A stretch of 32,491 nucleotides of DNA from an uncultured Spartobacteria bacterium (lineage in GTDB: Bacteria > Verrucomicrobiota > Verrucomicrobiia > Chthoniobacterales > Chthoniobacteraceae): positions 1 through 32,491 of the forward strand of contig CAIWVL010000360.1 in the NCBI GenBank assembly GCA_903916085.1, written 5' to 3'. A program made the translations under genes and the position numbers. The notes under the pieces were generated by a model. That model was given only the letters and a program-made list of their open reading frames with translations, did no database searches and was not told the origin of the DNA. Below are positions 23,757 to 32,290 of the stretch, piece by piece. Every line of letters starts with the position of its first letter. Position 1 is the first letter of the stretch.

Positions 23757-25721
23757 TCACTCCTGCGGAATCGCTTCAATCACTACCAGCCAGTTCATCT
23801 GATGCACTGGCGGCAGATTCGCCGGACTGGCTAAAGGCGTCAACTCCGCCGCAACCCCGCTTTGCACCGCATCATCGCTCCCCGACTTCCAATCCATGGG
23901 TTTCCAAGGAACAGCCCCTCCCGATGCCAGGGTGCTCACTTGTCCATGAAAATCAAACGGTCGAACAGCCGCCGTTGTGCCGACACGCAATTCCCCCGCA
24001 AAAATAGATAGCGCCGGATAAAACACGCTCCCAGACACCAGCCCCGCTCCGACCGGCGTTGCCGATGCTGCCGTCACGTTTAAGTTATCACCCAAGTACA
24101 CACGATGCGGCGACACGATCGACAGACCTGCCGTAAAAGCCGTCAAGTCTTGCCCCTCACGTATGATTATTGCCATGTCCTCAGGTGCCGGCACATCAGC
24201 AGCCTGCCGCACCGTCAATGGATTCCCCGAGGCATCAGTCCGAAAGTGAATGCCGCAATTCACACGCACCGATGCCGCCCCCTGCGCAAGCAACCAGGCA
24301 TTGAGTCGCTCCGGATAAAACGTCAAACACGCGCGATTGGAGGCGGTAAATTCCGTTTGGAACGGGACAAGGTCACCGCCAGATTGAAGAGGCGTCGGCC
24401 AATTAGCACCCCGTTTTAGGCTGATTTCGGCAAAGTTTCCATCGGCCAACGCGTACCGTACTCTGAGCTCTATGGGCGTCTGGTCGGAAAGGCTCACCAT
24501 GGAAGTTATCGCCACACTAATGGCGCATTGCTCAGCACCTTGACTGTAGGCATCCCAGGCATTGGTGGATGCTACGTCAGCTGTACGCTGAAGAAACTGG
24601 TGCCCCCGTTGGATCGGTATAAAGGCAAGTCGCCCCGAGTTGGCGGATAGTGCCACCGGAAGTGTTTCATGATTTGAGACGGCTTGCAGGCCCTCTCGAA
24701 CCCCAGGCGCATCAAAGTCGTTGCCCACCAAAGTGCCGCCGATCAACATGGCCTTAGCGAAACTGACAGATTGCTTGGCTGTCACCCGCGAGGCCCCAAA
24801 CGTATCGTTCAAAGCGAGTTGACCCGCATATACACCTCCCGAAATCGTGATTTGCGACGCATCCCAGGTCGTCCCATCTTGGTGCGTTCCAATTTGAGCG
24901 AAACTTGCCGCCTCGATCGGTAATTGGGACGGTATTTCGTACAGCGATAGCACGTAGTATTTTGTGATGGACTGAAACTGTGATGCGGATCCGTCAGCAA
25001 CCCCTCCGAAGGTCACCGCAAAGGCCCACCAGTTGCGTTTGGCGACGATCGGTTGACCGGGGGCGGCGTACCCAAAGCGGATGTTTGGATAAGGAATGAA
25101 ATTGTAGATCGAGTAATTGCTGACGCTCGCGAGCAGTTCTGCCGATTGTACAGCGTACTTCTTTCCCAGCGACACGATGGGACGCACGGCGTCCACTCCC
25201 TGAAGGTTGCCAGGCACCTCCAGAAAGGGCGGTGTTTTACCCGCAAATCGCGCATCCCCGAAAACCGCTGCGTACTCCGTAGTTCCCGGCGTGACAGCCC
25301 CCACCACACCAGTTAGCGACTGGATCGACATTCGCAAGGCCACTTCAGCCGAACCACCTGGATTGCCGTTGCGCGAATTTTGCAGTCCCAAGGCGGTCAA
25401 GACTTCGGCCCCTAAAACCGTAGATGTCCCGGCCATTGACTGAGCGTCGGCAAAAAGCGTGGGCCATGAATAAACGTCAGACGTTGCATAATTGCCCTTC
25501 ATGCAGGCAATCACCTTTTGCGGAAAAACGGCCACGATAGCGCGCATTAAAGCTTCTTCGCGTTGGTGATAATCGATTCGGAGTTGGGCCTTAGACGCTT
25601 GATCACGATTCATCATTCCCCCCCGCAGCAACATCAATAAAGACAGCGAAAAGATCAGTGCCATCGCTGAGACCAATGGCAGGGCGGCAAATCCATGTTG
25701 TAACCATCGCCCATGCCTCAT
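23757..25721 (-). CDS. Large GspK/PilX-like minor pseudopilin
   Basis: A 654-aa protein with a pseudopilin-type N-terminus: GRWLQHGFAALPLVSAMALIFSLSLLML. The likely prepilin-peptidase cut is after the Gly before FAALP. Position +5 is Pro where other pilins have Glu; loss of Glu5 is a hallmark of GspK and PilX proteins, which cap the pseudopilus. The rest is a large export-type ectodomain rich in Ser/Thr/Ala/Gly. Its N-terminal ATG (25721) overlaps the preceding gene by 4 bp, and a GGAGGGG lies 5-6 nt upstream. It is the last gene of the minus operon, as gspK is in type II secretion. A Verru_Chthon cassette-type protein is an alternative family name. The size is about twice that of typical GspK. 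Confidence 0.75.
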   Translation of the reverse strand: MRHGRWLQHGFAALPLVSAMALIFSLSLLMLLRGGMMNRDQASKAQLRIDYHQREEALMRAIVAVFPQKVIACMKGNYATSDVYSWPTLFADAQSMAGTSTVLGAEVLTALGLQNSRNGNPGGSAEVALRMSIQSLTGVVGAVTPGTTEYAAVFGDARFAGKTPPFLEVPGNLQGVDAVRPIVSLGKKYAVQSAELLASVSNYSIYNFIPYPNIRFGYAAPGQPIVAKRNWWAFAVTFGGVADGSASQFQSITKYYVLSLYEIPSQLPIEAASFAQIGTHQDGTTWDASQITISGGVYAGQLALNDTFGASRVTAKQSVSFAKAMLIGGTLVGNDFDAPGVREGLQAVSNHETLPVALSANSGRLAFIPIQRGHQFLQRTADVASTNAWDAYSQGAEQCAISVAITSMVSLSDQTPIELRVRYALADGNFAEISLKRGANWPTPLQSGGDLVPFQTEFTASNRACLTFYPERLNAWLLAQGAASVRVNCGIHFRTDASGNPLTVRQAADVPAPEDMAIIIREGQDLTAFTAGLSIVSPHRVYLGDNLNVTAASATPVGAGLVSGSVFYPALSIFAGELRVGTTAAVRPFDFHGQVSTLASGGAVPWKPMDWKSGSDDAVQSGVAAELTPLASPANLPPVHQMNWLVVIEAIPQE

Positions 25722-26254
25722 CGGGCCCCTCCACTGTAGGTGATCAGCTCTCCATTCGGGCCATGAAGCGTGACGGCTAGAATCCCATCCGCATTGAAAA
25801 ATTCGGCTGAAGCGACCTTGCCTGAGACCGTCCATGCGGTTGCAGTGCCTCCGTTTTGTGGCGTGTAACACCTAAGGGCCGGCCCAGAGCTTGTTAATTC
25901 CACTGAAAGCACACACGACGAAAAGGTTTGAGTGGCTGAATTGAAAAACAGCTTTACCGCCGAGCCTCCACCTAAAATCGGCACGCCATTCCCGAGAGCC
26001 GCAGCTTTATCCGCATAAATAAAATAGTGGTCTGCGCCATTCATTATTCGAATAAGCAGGTTGCCGATTTTCGGGGCTTCGGAGGTCAGAAACGATTGTC
26101 GCTGACTCAACTGCATCAATAGAACATGCTGTTGCAACATGGCCAAAAGTGCGCTCGAAAGAATCATAAGCACAGCCATTGCCGAGGACATTTCCAGAAG
26201 CGTAAAGCCGCTCAAAATGCAAGTTTTCGTTAACAAACGTGCGCCTAACTTCAT
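25718..26254 (-). CDS. GspJ/PilW-like minor pseudopilin
   Basis: A 178-aa protein with a class III signal: a basic leader (MKLGARLLTKTCILSG), cut after Gly, then FTLLEMSSAMAVLMILSSALLAML with Glu at +5, a full N-terminal helix of a type IV pilin. The ectodomain (about 50-178) is beta-rich and ends with VTLHGPNGELITYSG. It overlaps both neighbours by 4 bp (ATGA), so the three pilin-like genes are translationally coupled. The position matches gspJ. Sequence alone cannot separate GspJ from PilW. Confidence 0.8.
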   Translation of the reverse strand: MKLGARLLTKTCILSGFTLLEMSSAMAVLMILSSALLAMLQQHVLLMQLSQRQSFLTSEAPKIGNLLIRIMNGADHYFIYADKAAALGNGVPILGGGSAVKLFFNSATQTFSSCVLSVELTSSGPALRCYTPQNGGTATAWTVSGKVASAEFFNADGILAVTLHGPNGELITYSGGAR

Positions 26255-26718
26255 TGCGTGCGAATTGTGGACCGACTTTTCACGTATTGCTGCTCCCCAA
26301 CTGAGTAGCTGAGCACCGAATGCAGGCACCAGACCGTGACATTGGTTTCGGAATTGTCCAATGGCGTCTCATTGACGCGAAATCGGATCAGTTGCGCAAC
26401 CACCGGGCTACCTCCTGGAAGTGCGCCGAGACTCACCGTTTGGTTCATAGTCGGCGGGACATCAAGCGCCGAGTCTGGCCAGGCAGACGGGTGCGTCGTC
26501 AAATCCGCCACGGGGACACGGTTGGAAAGAGCCGTTTCACGGGTCAAATAAGCGTCCGTTAGCGTCTGCATAACGGTCCATTGGTTGCCAGAAATGGCCA
26601 GCAAGAAACCCTTCATGACCATCAAAGCCAGAAAAACGGCAAGCCCCAGAGCAACGGTTGCCTCCATCAGTACAATGCCCGCTTGGCGCGCACCGATCGC
26701 CAATGATGCGCGTCTCAT
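26251..26718 (-). CDS. GspI/PilV-like minor pseudopilin
   Basis: A 155-aa protein with leader MRRASLAIGARQAG and the pilin segment IVLMEATVALGLAVFLALMVMKGF; Glu at +5 after the cut site Gly. The shape matches GspI/PilV. The mature domain carries a single Cys (VWCLHSVLSYSVG) and ends on SRSTIRTQ. I start at ATG 26718, as the longer frame would place a basic, non-conserved stretch before the leader. It precedes the J-like gene with a 4-bp overlap and follows an unknown exported protein by 37 bp. Confidence 0.78.
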   Translation of the reverse strand: MRRASLAIGARQAGIVLMEATVALGLAVFLALMVMKGFLLAISGNQWTVMQTLTDAYLTRETALSNRVPVADLTTHPSAWPDSALDVPPTMNQTVSLGALPGGSPVVAQLIRFRVNETPLDNSETNVTVWCLHSVLSYSVGEQQYVKSRSTIRTQ

Positions 26719-26755
26719 GAAATGTGGATTAAGAAGCACATGTCTTAATTTACTT

Positions 26756-27841
26756 CTAAGGTGCTTCGGCAGAACCAAAAGCGCCACGGCTCGAAATCGC
26801 CCTCTGCACTTCAAACGACACACTAAGGAGCCGTTCCCCAGTACGTTTAAAAAAAGGTGTCTCAGAAATTACCTCTAACGTATAGGTGCCAGACGCAGAG
26901 GCGTACCCCGAGAGGTTATCGATTGTCATGGAAACGTCTTGGGGCACATTGGTCGCCGAGGCACCCTGCCCTACATTATAATACGATCCGTACCGCCGTT
27001 CCGTCCCCGTGATCACAGTTCCCGCCTTGCCAAGAACAGATCCACCAGAGTAAATTTGAACATACAACCTAGAATCTGGATAGGCATGTTTCACATTAAT
27101 ATTAACACTTGGAATGCGGTCGCTGAAAATTTGATTTGCCGCAAAATTTGTTATTGTACAAGTCGTAACCGGCCACACTTGAAGCGTAGGCTGTGCTAAA
27201 ATTGTATCGGGCACTTGATCTGCTGCGTAACGCACAAAGGTGTACGTCTGTTGACCACAACCATTCATTAGAAGTGGGGAATGAAGTTCGTGGTAAACTG
27301 GGCCCCATACTAAAGAGCCATTACCCAGGTTATAATGTTGCAGCGGATAAACAGACTGATTTAGTGAAGAATAACTCACTGGATCGTAATCCATCCCATC
27401 TACGCTATAGTAAACAGATGTCTCTGCCGCACTGGCTCCGCTTGCTGTGACCAGTCCAGACACATTTGTTGTGACAGTAAAAGGCCGATCAGCGCGACTC
27501 CGCTTCACATACGTGCCGCTGAACGGATCGCCAGACACGTAATTATCTTCAGATACAATCGTAATGGTCGCAGCCGGGGCGTAGGCGTAAATGAGCTTAG
27601 TATCTAAAAGATAAATGTTGCAGTCCCAGGCCGTGCCACGCGCGTAAAGTTCAAACTTAGCTCCGAGATCACTCACGGGGAGTGGCGCGGCAAAAGCTCC
27701 ACCGGGTGTCGTCATTGGCATGTCATAAACTTGTCCCGTGGCTAAGTCTGTTTGACGCACAAAAGCATCCGTCGTGCTCCCGAAAACTGAGACGGCTCCG
27801 ATCAGACCGAACCACAAAGTAGATTGGAAGGCGTGTTTCAT
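26756..27841 (-). CDS. Exported protein of unknown function
   Basis: A 361-aa protein with a Sec signal (MKHAFQSTLWFGLIGAVSVFGS, cleavage near 22-25) and a mature part rich in Tyr, Ser, Thr and Val, suggesting beta-sandwich structure, with strand pairs such as ITIVSEDNYVSGDPFSGTYV and TYTLEVISETPFFK. No catalytic motif was recognised. A GGAG six bases before ATG 27841 fits a ribosome binding site. It sits directly before the pseudopilin genes (37 bp) and 16 bp after the previous exported protein, so it belongs to the same operon and may be a substrate, surface or tip-associated component of the machine. The base composition is more AT-rich than the metabolic genes. Confidence 0.7.
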   Translation of the reverse strand: MKHAFQSTLWFGLIGAVSVFGSTTDAFVRQTDLATGQVYDMPMTTPGGAFAAPLPVSDLGAKFELYARGTAWDCNIYLLDTKLIYAYAPAATITIVSEDNYVSGDPFSGTYVKRSRADRPFTVTTNVSGLVTASGASAAETSVYYSVDGMDYDPVSYSSLNQSVYPLQHYNLGNGSLVWGPVYHELHSPLLMNGCGQQTYTFVRYAADQVPDTILAQPTLQVWPVTTCTITNFAANQIFSDRIPSVNINVKHAYPDSRLYVQIYSGGSVLGKAGTVITGTERRYGSYYNVGQGASATNVPQDVSMTIDNLSGYASASGTYTLEVISETPFFKRTGERLLSVSFEVQRAISSRGAFGSAEAP

Positions 27842-27857
27842 TTTGGACTCCAGGAAC

Positions 27858-28457
27858 TTACTCCGACTTAGCTCCACTACGGGGCGGCACGGGTTCCAAA
27901 ATCGTGATGGGGCACCCCCGATACACCGCCACAAACATACGGCCATCAGCGGCCAGATCATGCATGACCACAGCAGCCGCCTTCACATCTCCCCTAGACA
28001 TCGCCAGGCTCACCTCTTTCGTCCCCAGCCAATCGCTGTTTCGTGCCAGAAAGTCGGGCCACAACAAAAGCACGCCCTCAGGCTTGGTCACGACGCGCGC
28101 TCGGAGCTTTCCCGGTAAACTGAGCACTGAGCCAATCGGGATAATGGTGTAAAACTTCTCATCAATTATAAAAATCGACGCCATCCCCAAAGATCCCTCC
28201 GTCGAAGGTACCCGCTCTAAAAGCGGCACTGATTGCGAAGCTACCCGTTCTTGCAGTTTGGCGGCATCTCGTGCCAGTTGCCGTAAAGCCTTCTCCTCAA
28301 TCACATCCCGGATCGGCCCTTTTCTGACCTCAGCTTTGGTAATTTCTGAAAACTCCTCGCAAAGTCCAGAAAGAGAGCTGATACACAAGCAAGACACCGC
28401 TAAAACAATTAATTTTACGCATTCGCAAAAAAAGGTCCTTTTATTTATTTTTTCCAT
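27858..28457 (-). CDS. Exported protein of unknown function
   Basis: A 199-aa protein with a signal peptide that holds several Cys (CECVKLIVLAVSCLCISSLSGLC, cleavage near residue 33) and a mature part with a charged helical stretch (about 35-85), then a beta-type block FIIDEKFYTIIPIGSVLSLP and ends with PITILEPVPP. No family was recognised. It lies between the two other exported proteins of the operon, 16 bp before the next. Confidence 0.65.
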   Translation of the reverse strand: MEKINKRTFFCECVKLIVLAVSCLCISSLSGLCEEFSEITKAEVRKGPIRDVIEEKALRQLARDAAKLQERVASQSVPLLERVPSTEGSLGMASIFIIDEKFYTIIPIGSVLSLPGKLRARVVTKPEGVLLLWPDFLARNSDWLGTKEVSLAMSRGDVKAAAVVMHDLAADGRMFVAVYRGCPITILEPVPPRSGAKSE

Positions 28458-28486
28458 ATCTTAATGATGTAAAATTATTTGAATTA

Positions 28487-29089
28487 TTAATTCCGAATAA
28501 TAGTAGCCGTGCCACTAGGGAATGAATTCGCAGAGTTGCTTTTAAGTTCCCACATTCCATTGGGAAAATATAAGGTTCCAGTAGGCGGAGGCGGGTCTTT
28601 TTGAACTTCACCTAAAATGTTGAAAAAACCGTTGGGCTGTTTCCCACTCCCGTCACCTTGCCATACTAGATCAACGTCTATTGGAACTGTTGTCGCAGTA
28701 AATACCGCCGCCGGACAAAGAAGTAGAGTTTGGAGCGGACTGGAGTTGAATGTCGCGACGTCGACGAATGTCAACTGGATCGCTTGCGCAGGCGGAGTGC
28801 TGCTGTTTTTTGACGAGACGAAAGCTTTGTAATTTATCACCCCCCCGTTGCCCTTGCTGCCAAGTGAATTTTGCCCCCCAACAGTTGAGCCTTTGGCTTC
28901 CGTTCCTAAGAAGATAAATTTGTAGCAGCCGAGAAGCGTGCTCGTATTGCGAAATGGCACAAACGTCGCAGACTGGCTCCCAAGGGCGATGCCAGGGGCA
29001 TTCAATGCGAGATTGCCGCGTGCAGAATCAGTCACCGACTGAAGGCACAACAACCCGAAATAAAGCAAAGCGAACGAACGGATTCTCAT
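28487..29089 (-). CDS. Exported protein of unknown function, first gene of the operon
   Basis: A 200-aa protein starting at ATG 29089 with a signal peptide (MRIRSFALLYFGLLCLQSVTDSARG), then a Ser/Thr/Asn/Gly-rich mature part, with two Cys (LLGCYKF, LLLCPAAVF) that could form a disulfide, and a Pro-rich turn DPPPPTG near the end. No function can be suggested. It is the first gene of the minus operon; the next gene begins 30 bp on. It diverges from the major pseudopilin gene across 312 bp. Confidence 0.6.
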   Translation of the reverse strand: MRIRSFALLYFGLLCLQSVTDSARGNLALNAPGIALGSQSATFVPFRNTSTLLGCYKFIFLGTEAKGSTVGGQNSLGSKGNGGVINYKAFVSSKNSSTPPAQAIQLTFVDVATFNSSPLQTLLLCPAAVFTATTVPIDVDLVWQGDGSGKQPNGFFNILGEVQKDPPPPTGTLYFPNGMWELKSNSANSFPSGTATIIRN

Positions 29090-29401
29090 AGCGTCAAAGA
29101 ATTGAGTGACCGCCCCAGAATCGTGGATGCGGGTCTTCCTGGCTGTTCGGCACGAAAAATTCGGTTCCCTCAACTTTTTTGCGGCCACCAAAGCGCAGCG
29201 GGACGATTCACCGGTGCATTCATGAGCCGGGGTTGTACTTCAAACTCCAGTATCTAGGCCGTTGATAAGAGATAAAAGCACTAGATTACATTCAGAGAGA
29301 GATGGCCGTGAGTCATTTCCCGAAATCCGAGACACCAAAAATAGATATCTGCTAATAGCGTTACTTCTATTTTTTAAATTATATTGAAATTAGTTTCAGT
29401 T
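29090..29401. other. 312-bp divergent promoter region of the pseudopilin operons
   Basis: An AT-rich stretch lies close to the plus gene (29240-29401), and holds candidate promoter elements such as TTGATA (29262-29267) but with poor spacing to a -10. No operator palindrome or riboswitch was recognised. Both operons are probably controlled from here. Confidence 0.5.
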
Positions 29402-29827
29402 ATGAAAATAAATAAACAAACAACTCGTCGAATCCACTTGTCCGGCATGACGCTCATCGAAGTTAGCCTTGTGATCGCATTGATGCTTGGCCTCATCTCC
29501 GTTGCCTTCTTGGGAATCGGTGCCTATCGGAAGGGCGCGAACAAGGCGCGATGCCGCATGCAGTTGGCAGCTGTTCAAAAAGCAGTTCGCGCACAGGCTA
29601 ACTTTTCAAACCTGAACATCGGAGCAGCGTTCACAAGCACCGACGCTTTCGGAACCGGCAAGGCGCTGGAAACCGCCCCAGCCTGCCCCTCCGGAGGGAC
29701 CTACACTTGGGGAACCAAAATTCCCACGTTGCACAATCCTTTTGGCTCTTGCGACTACCAAGACACAGACGGCGTAACCACACATGCATTAGTTGCAGGC
29801 ATCGCCGGTGACACCCGAGATTGGTAG
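29402..29827 (+). CDS. Major-type pseudopilin (GspG/PilA-like)
   Basis: A 141-aa prepilin. The leader MKINKQTTRRIHLSG is cut after Gly, then MTLIEVSLVIALMLGLISVAFLG; Glu at +5, and the N-terminal residue is Met, an N-methylated position. The C-terminal region has Cys residues in CPSGGTYTWG and GSCDYQD, likely a disulfide-bonded loop; I recall this CPSGGTYT pattern in pilin-like proteins of Verrucomicrobiota and relatives. ATG 29402 is used; a TTG at 29384 is in frame. It leads the plus operon and is followed, after 33 bp, by the GspL-like gene. Confidence 0.85.
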   Translation: MKINKQTTRRIHLSGMTLIEVSLVIALMLGLISVAFLGIGAYRKGANKARCRMQLAAVQKAVRAQANFSNLNIGAAFTSTDAFGTGKALETAPACPSGGTYTWGTKIPTLHNPFGSCDYQDTDGVTTHALVAGIAGDTRDW

Positions 29828-29860
29828 GCCAACAAATTCCAAAGCCCCATAGGTTCTCCC

Positions 29861-31729
29861 ATGACTTCCATCGTAGATCCTATCACATTAAAGCCTGCCG
29901 ATGTTTATCGGCAGGCTTGCGTTGTTAACGCAAAAACAAGCAGAGGCCATGACCGCGGCTGGAGTCAGGATCCCGTGGATCTCAATTTCCAGTGGCACCT
30001 TTGGTTTGACGGTGGCAGCGAAGTTGTCTCGGCTACATTCTCTCGCGTAGATAGCCGCTGGAAAAAAGGCCCGCCCCTTCCTTTATCAATCTTAACCTCT
30101 GGTCAAGGCGTGGAAGATATTTTGAGCCGACTGCTCGATCCCGCGCATTTCGGACAGCGTCCCAACGCACTCGGAGTGATTTTACACGTTGCCGATGAGT
30201 TTGCCCTATCAGAAGTTGCTCACAAAGGAAACGTAGCGGGCGCTACCGATCAGGATTTTGCCATTCTCCACTTCAACCTTATCGATGATCCACAGGAATT
30301 TCTTGTAGATCGTGAAGGGGCTGTCGAAGCAACTTCCTGGCGGCTTCTGCCGTTTTGGGGAGCAGGTACCGAAGAAGAGCCTTGCACCGCCATTTCTTTG
30401 TCCCGATCGCGGGAGGTATTTTTGCGGAATCTTCTCCAGCTTGGCGAACAGTGGCGCACCCCGATTCGGGTCAGTGTGACGGCAGCGCCTTTGGAAGCTT
30501 TTGCTGCCTTGCCTCTTCTCAGTCCGGCGCTTGCCGGAGGCCGACTGATCGCCGTGACTTATTTGAAGTTCACCACGGTGTTTGCCCTTACTCAGTTGGG
30601 CGAATTACGCAGTATGCGCACCTTGTTGCATCGGGGAAACGCACCCACTCCAGCGGGATTCGGAGACGTCCTCTGGAACATGGCACTTAGCGCAGAGTTG
30701 ACAAACCCAGGGAGGACACGTGGAGAACCTCCCAAAGTGCTGCTTCTAGCTGCCAATCCGGTTGCCCTACAGGCCGCCCGAAAAGACCTCGAAGCCTATT
30801 CGTACACCAGAAATCCGATTCGTCTGGAACTCCTGGATCTTACTAAGCAATCCCTGCTCCAAGAAATTCCCCACTTTCGTCCAGAGTTTCTGGTGTATGA
30901 CAATACTCTAATAAAGCAGGGATTATCAGGAACGAGTGCACTCGCGAAGTCGCGAACTTTCACCACGCTGTGGAACGCGTGGCTGCGTGGATTTAATTTT
31001 TTTAACTTTGCAAAGCTGGATTTAAATTATCCTACGCTTCAGGATCTACGCCTTCTTAAAGCAGCTAAATGGATTGTGCGGGGCGCTGTAATTTTACTAT
31101 TAGGAGCGTCCATTCATTGCGCGCTCCTAATTATTGAAACAATTAGAAATCCAGCATGGACCCTAACAGAACAGGAGCTCAATCAATCGGTAGATGCGCA
31201 AACTGCGATCCAAACTGAACGCAACAAAATTAACGTAACGAATACGTTAATGCAATCTCGTTCCCGCGGATGGGTTGCGCTTGAATTCCTATTGCAATTA
31301 TTTCCAGAGAATTCAGCTATTATACTGGAAACATTCCAATATAGCGTAGAAACGACGCAACCGACTACTCCGACGCCTGATGGGCAGGCAGTGCCATCCG
31401 CTGGCATGGTCCGGACTTGGATTATTAAAGGCGTGGGTATGCCAAAATCGCTTGAATGCTTGAACAAATTAAGCACTTCCCGTGGGGTGACTGCCTTTTT
31501 TAAGAACATCGCTATTTCAACCGGCGATTATAGCTACAACCCAGACAATTCCCGACAAATTACCGCAACCCAAAATCAAGGTAGAAACCCAAAGTTTAAT
31601 GCTAATGCTGGAGTGTTCGAACTAACCCACGACATCTCTGTATCTTTTCCAATTCATTTTGAAGCTACGATCACACAAATAATTTCGGAAAAAGATACAC
31701 TGGCGTTTCCTACTAAAACTCCACTCTGA
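29861..31729 (+). CDS. GspL/PilM-PilN-like inner membrane assembly protein
   Basis: A 622-aa protein with a cytoplasmic domain of about 400 residues, one membrane segment (about 404-426; IVRGAVILLLGASIHCALLII) and a periplasmic domain of about 195 residues. This arrangement matches GspL, which joins a PilM-like actin fold to a PilN-like stem. The segment FNFFNFAKLDLNYPTLQDL before the membrane helix resembles the 'N-L-L' peptide that links PilN to PilM. I see no clear ATP-binding motif in the cytoplasmic domain. The start is ATG 29861, but a strong hairpin covers codons 11-20, and GTG at 29975 (residue 39) is an alternative start. It directly abuts the GspM-like gene. Confidence 0.65.
   Translation: MTSIVDPITLKPADVYRQACVVNAKTSRGHDRGWSQDPVDLNFQWHLWFDGGSEVVSATFSRVDSRWKKGPPLPLSILTSGQGVEDILSRLLDPAHFGQRPNALGVILHVADEFALSEVAHKGNVAGATDQDFAILHFNLIDDPQEFLVDREGAVEATSWRLLPFWGAGTEEEPCTAISLSRSREVFLRNLLQLGEQWRTPIRVSVTAAPLEAFAALPLLSPALAGGRLIAVTYLKFTTVFALTQLGELRSMRTLLHRGNAPTPAGFGDVLWNMALSAELTNPGRTRGEPPKVLLLAANPVALQAARKDLEAYSYTRNPIRLELLDLTKQSLLQEIPHFRPEFLVYDNTLIKQGLSGTSALAKSRTFTTLWNAWLRGFNFFNFAKLDLNYPTLQDLRLLKAAKWIVRGAVILLLGASIHCALLIIETIRNPAWTLTEQELNQSVDAQTAIQTERNKINVTNTLMQSRSRGWVALEFLLQLFPENSAIILETFQYSVETTQPTTPTPDGQAVPSAGMVRTWIIKGVGMPKSLECLNKLSTSRGVTAFFKNIAISTGDYSYNPDNSRQITATQNQGRNPKFNANAGVFELTHDISVSFPIHFEATITQIISEKDTLAFPTKTPL
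29891..29918 (+). promoter_or_regulatory. Perfect 12-bp hairpin in the first codons of the GspL-like gene
   Basis: AAGCCTGCCGAT (29891-29902), loop GTTT, ATCGGCAGGCTT (29907-29918): a perfect 12-bp stem with a tetraloop, then the smaller palindrome GCGTTGTTAACGC (29919-29931). It lies 64 bp after the pseudopilin stop. It has the shape of an intrinsic terminator with a weak T-tract, so partial termination or RNA processing after the pilin gene is plausible. Confidence 0.65.
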
Positions 31730-32290
31730 ATGAGTAATTACACGATCCCAATCATTCGTTATGGGCTCATTGCTCCCCTTTTAGCATTTGGTATATCCAC
31801 TGCTATTTTGTTTATCATAGAAACCCGCGTCCAACGAGTCCATCAGCAAAAGCAAATACGCTATAATGAACAGATGACGCGTCTTGATTCCATCCGAAAG
31901 ATCGAAGACGAAATCAGACCAAAAAGGCATCTTTTCCAGGAACAAAACCGTTTGCTTCAGTTGGACCCCACGCCATTATTTGCACAACTTTCAGATGCAA
32001 CGGTCGCCAAATACCAACCACTGGCGCTTGAGCGTACGGGAATGCTCTACGTGACGGAGCGCGGACGTTTTGCACGCTACATAGAAGGCAGTCCAGCTCG
32101 AATCAAAGCTAGCTTCGAAGGTGGATTCGGACCAATGCAAGAAACCCTATTGCAAGTCGAGTCGTTAATACCGCACGTCATTCTTGAGGAACTTAAAATT
32201 TCTCGTAAAGTAACGTCCCTTCCCAATTCAAATTCTCTCATTTTTGAGCTGAGCTACATTTTCCCAAAAATAGCAGGAGACAAGCCATGA
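31730..32290 (+). CDS. GspM/PilO-like inner membrane protein
   Basis: A 186-aa protein with one N-terminal membrane segment (about 9-31; LIAPLLAFGISTAILFII), a coiled-coil region (about 32-75), and a periplasmic domain that ends in a beta-type stretch (SNSLIFELSYIFPKI). This is the PilO/GspM layout, and the place after a PilN/GspL-like gene fits. It begins immediately after the preceding stop codon and overlaps the next gene by 4 bp (32287-32290), so the three are coupled. Confidence 0.65.
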   Translation: MSNYTIPIIRYGLIAPLLAFGISTAILFIIETRVQRVHQQKQIRYNEQMTRLDSIRKIEDEIRPKRHLFQEQNRLLQLDPTPLFAQLSDATVAKYQPLALERTGMLYVTERGRFARYIEGSPARIKASFEGGFGPMQETLLQVESLIPHVILEELKISRKVTSLPNSNSLIFELSYIFPKIAGDKP

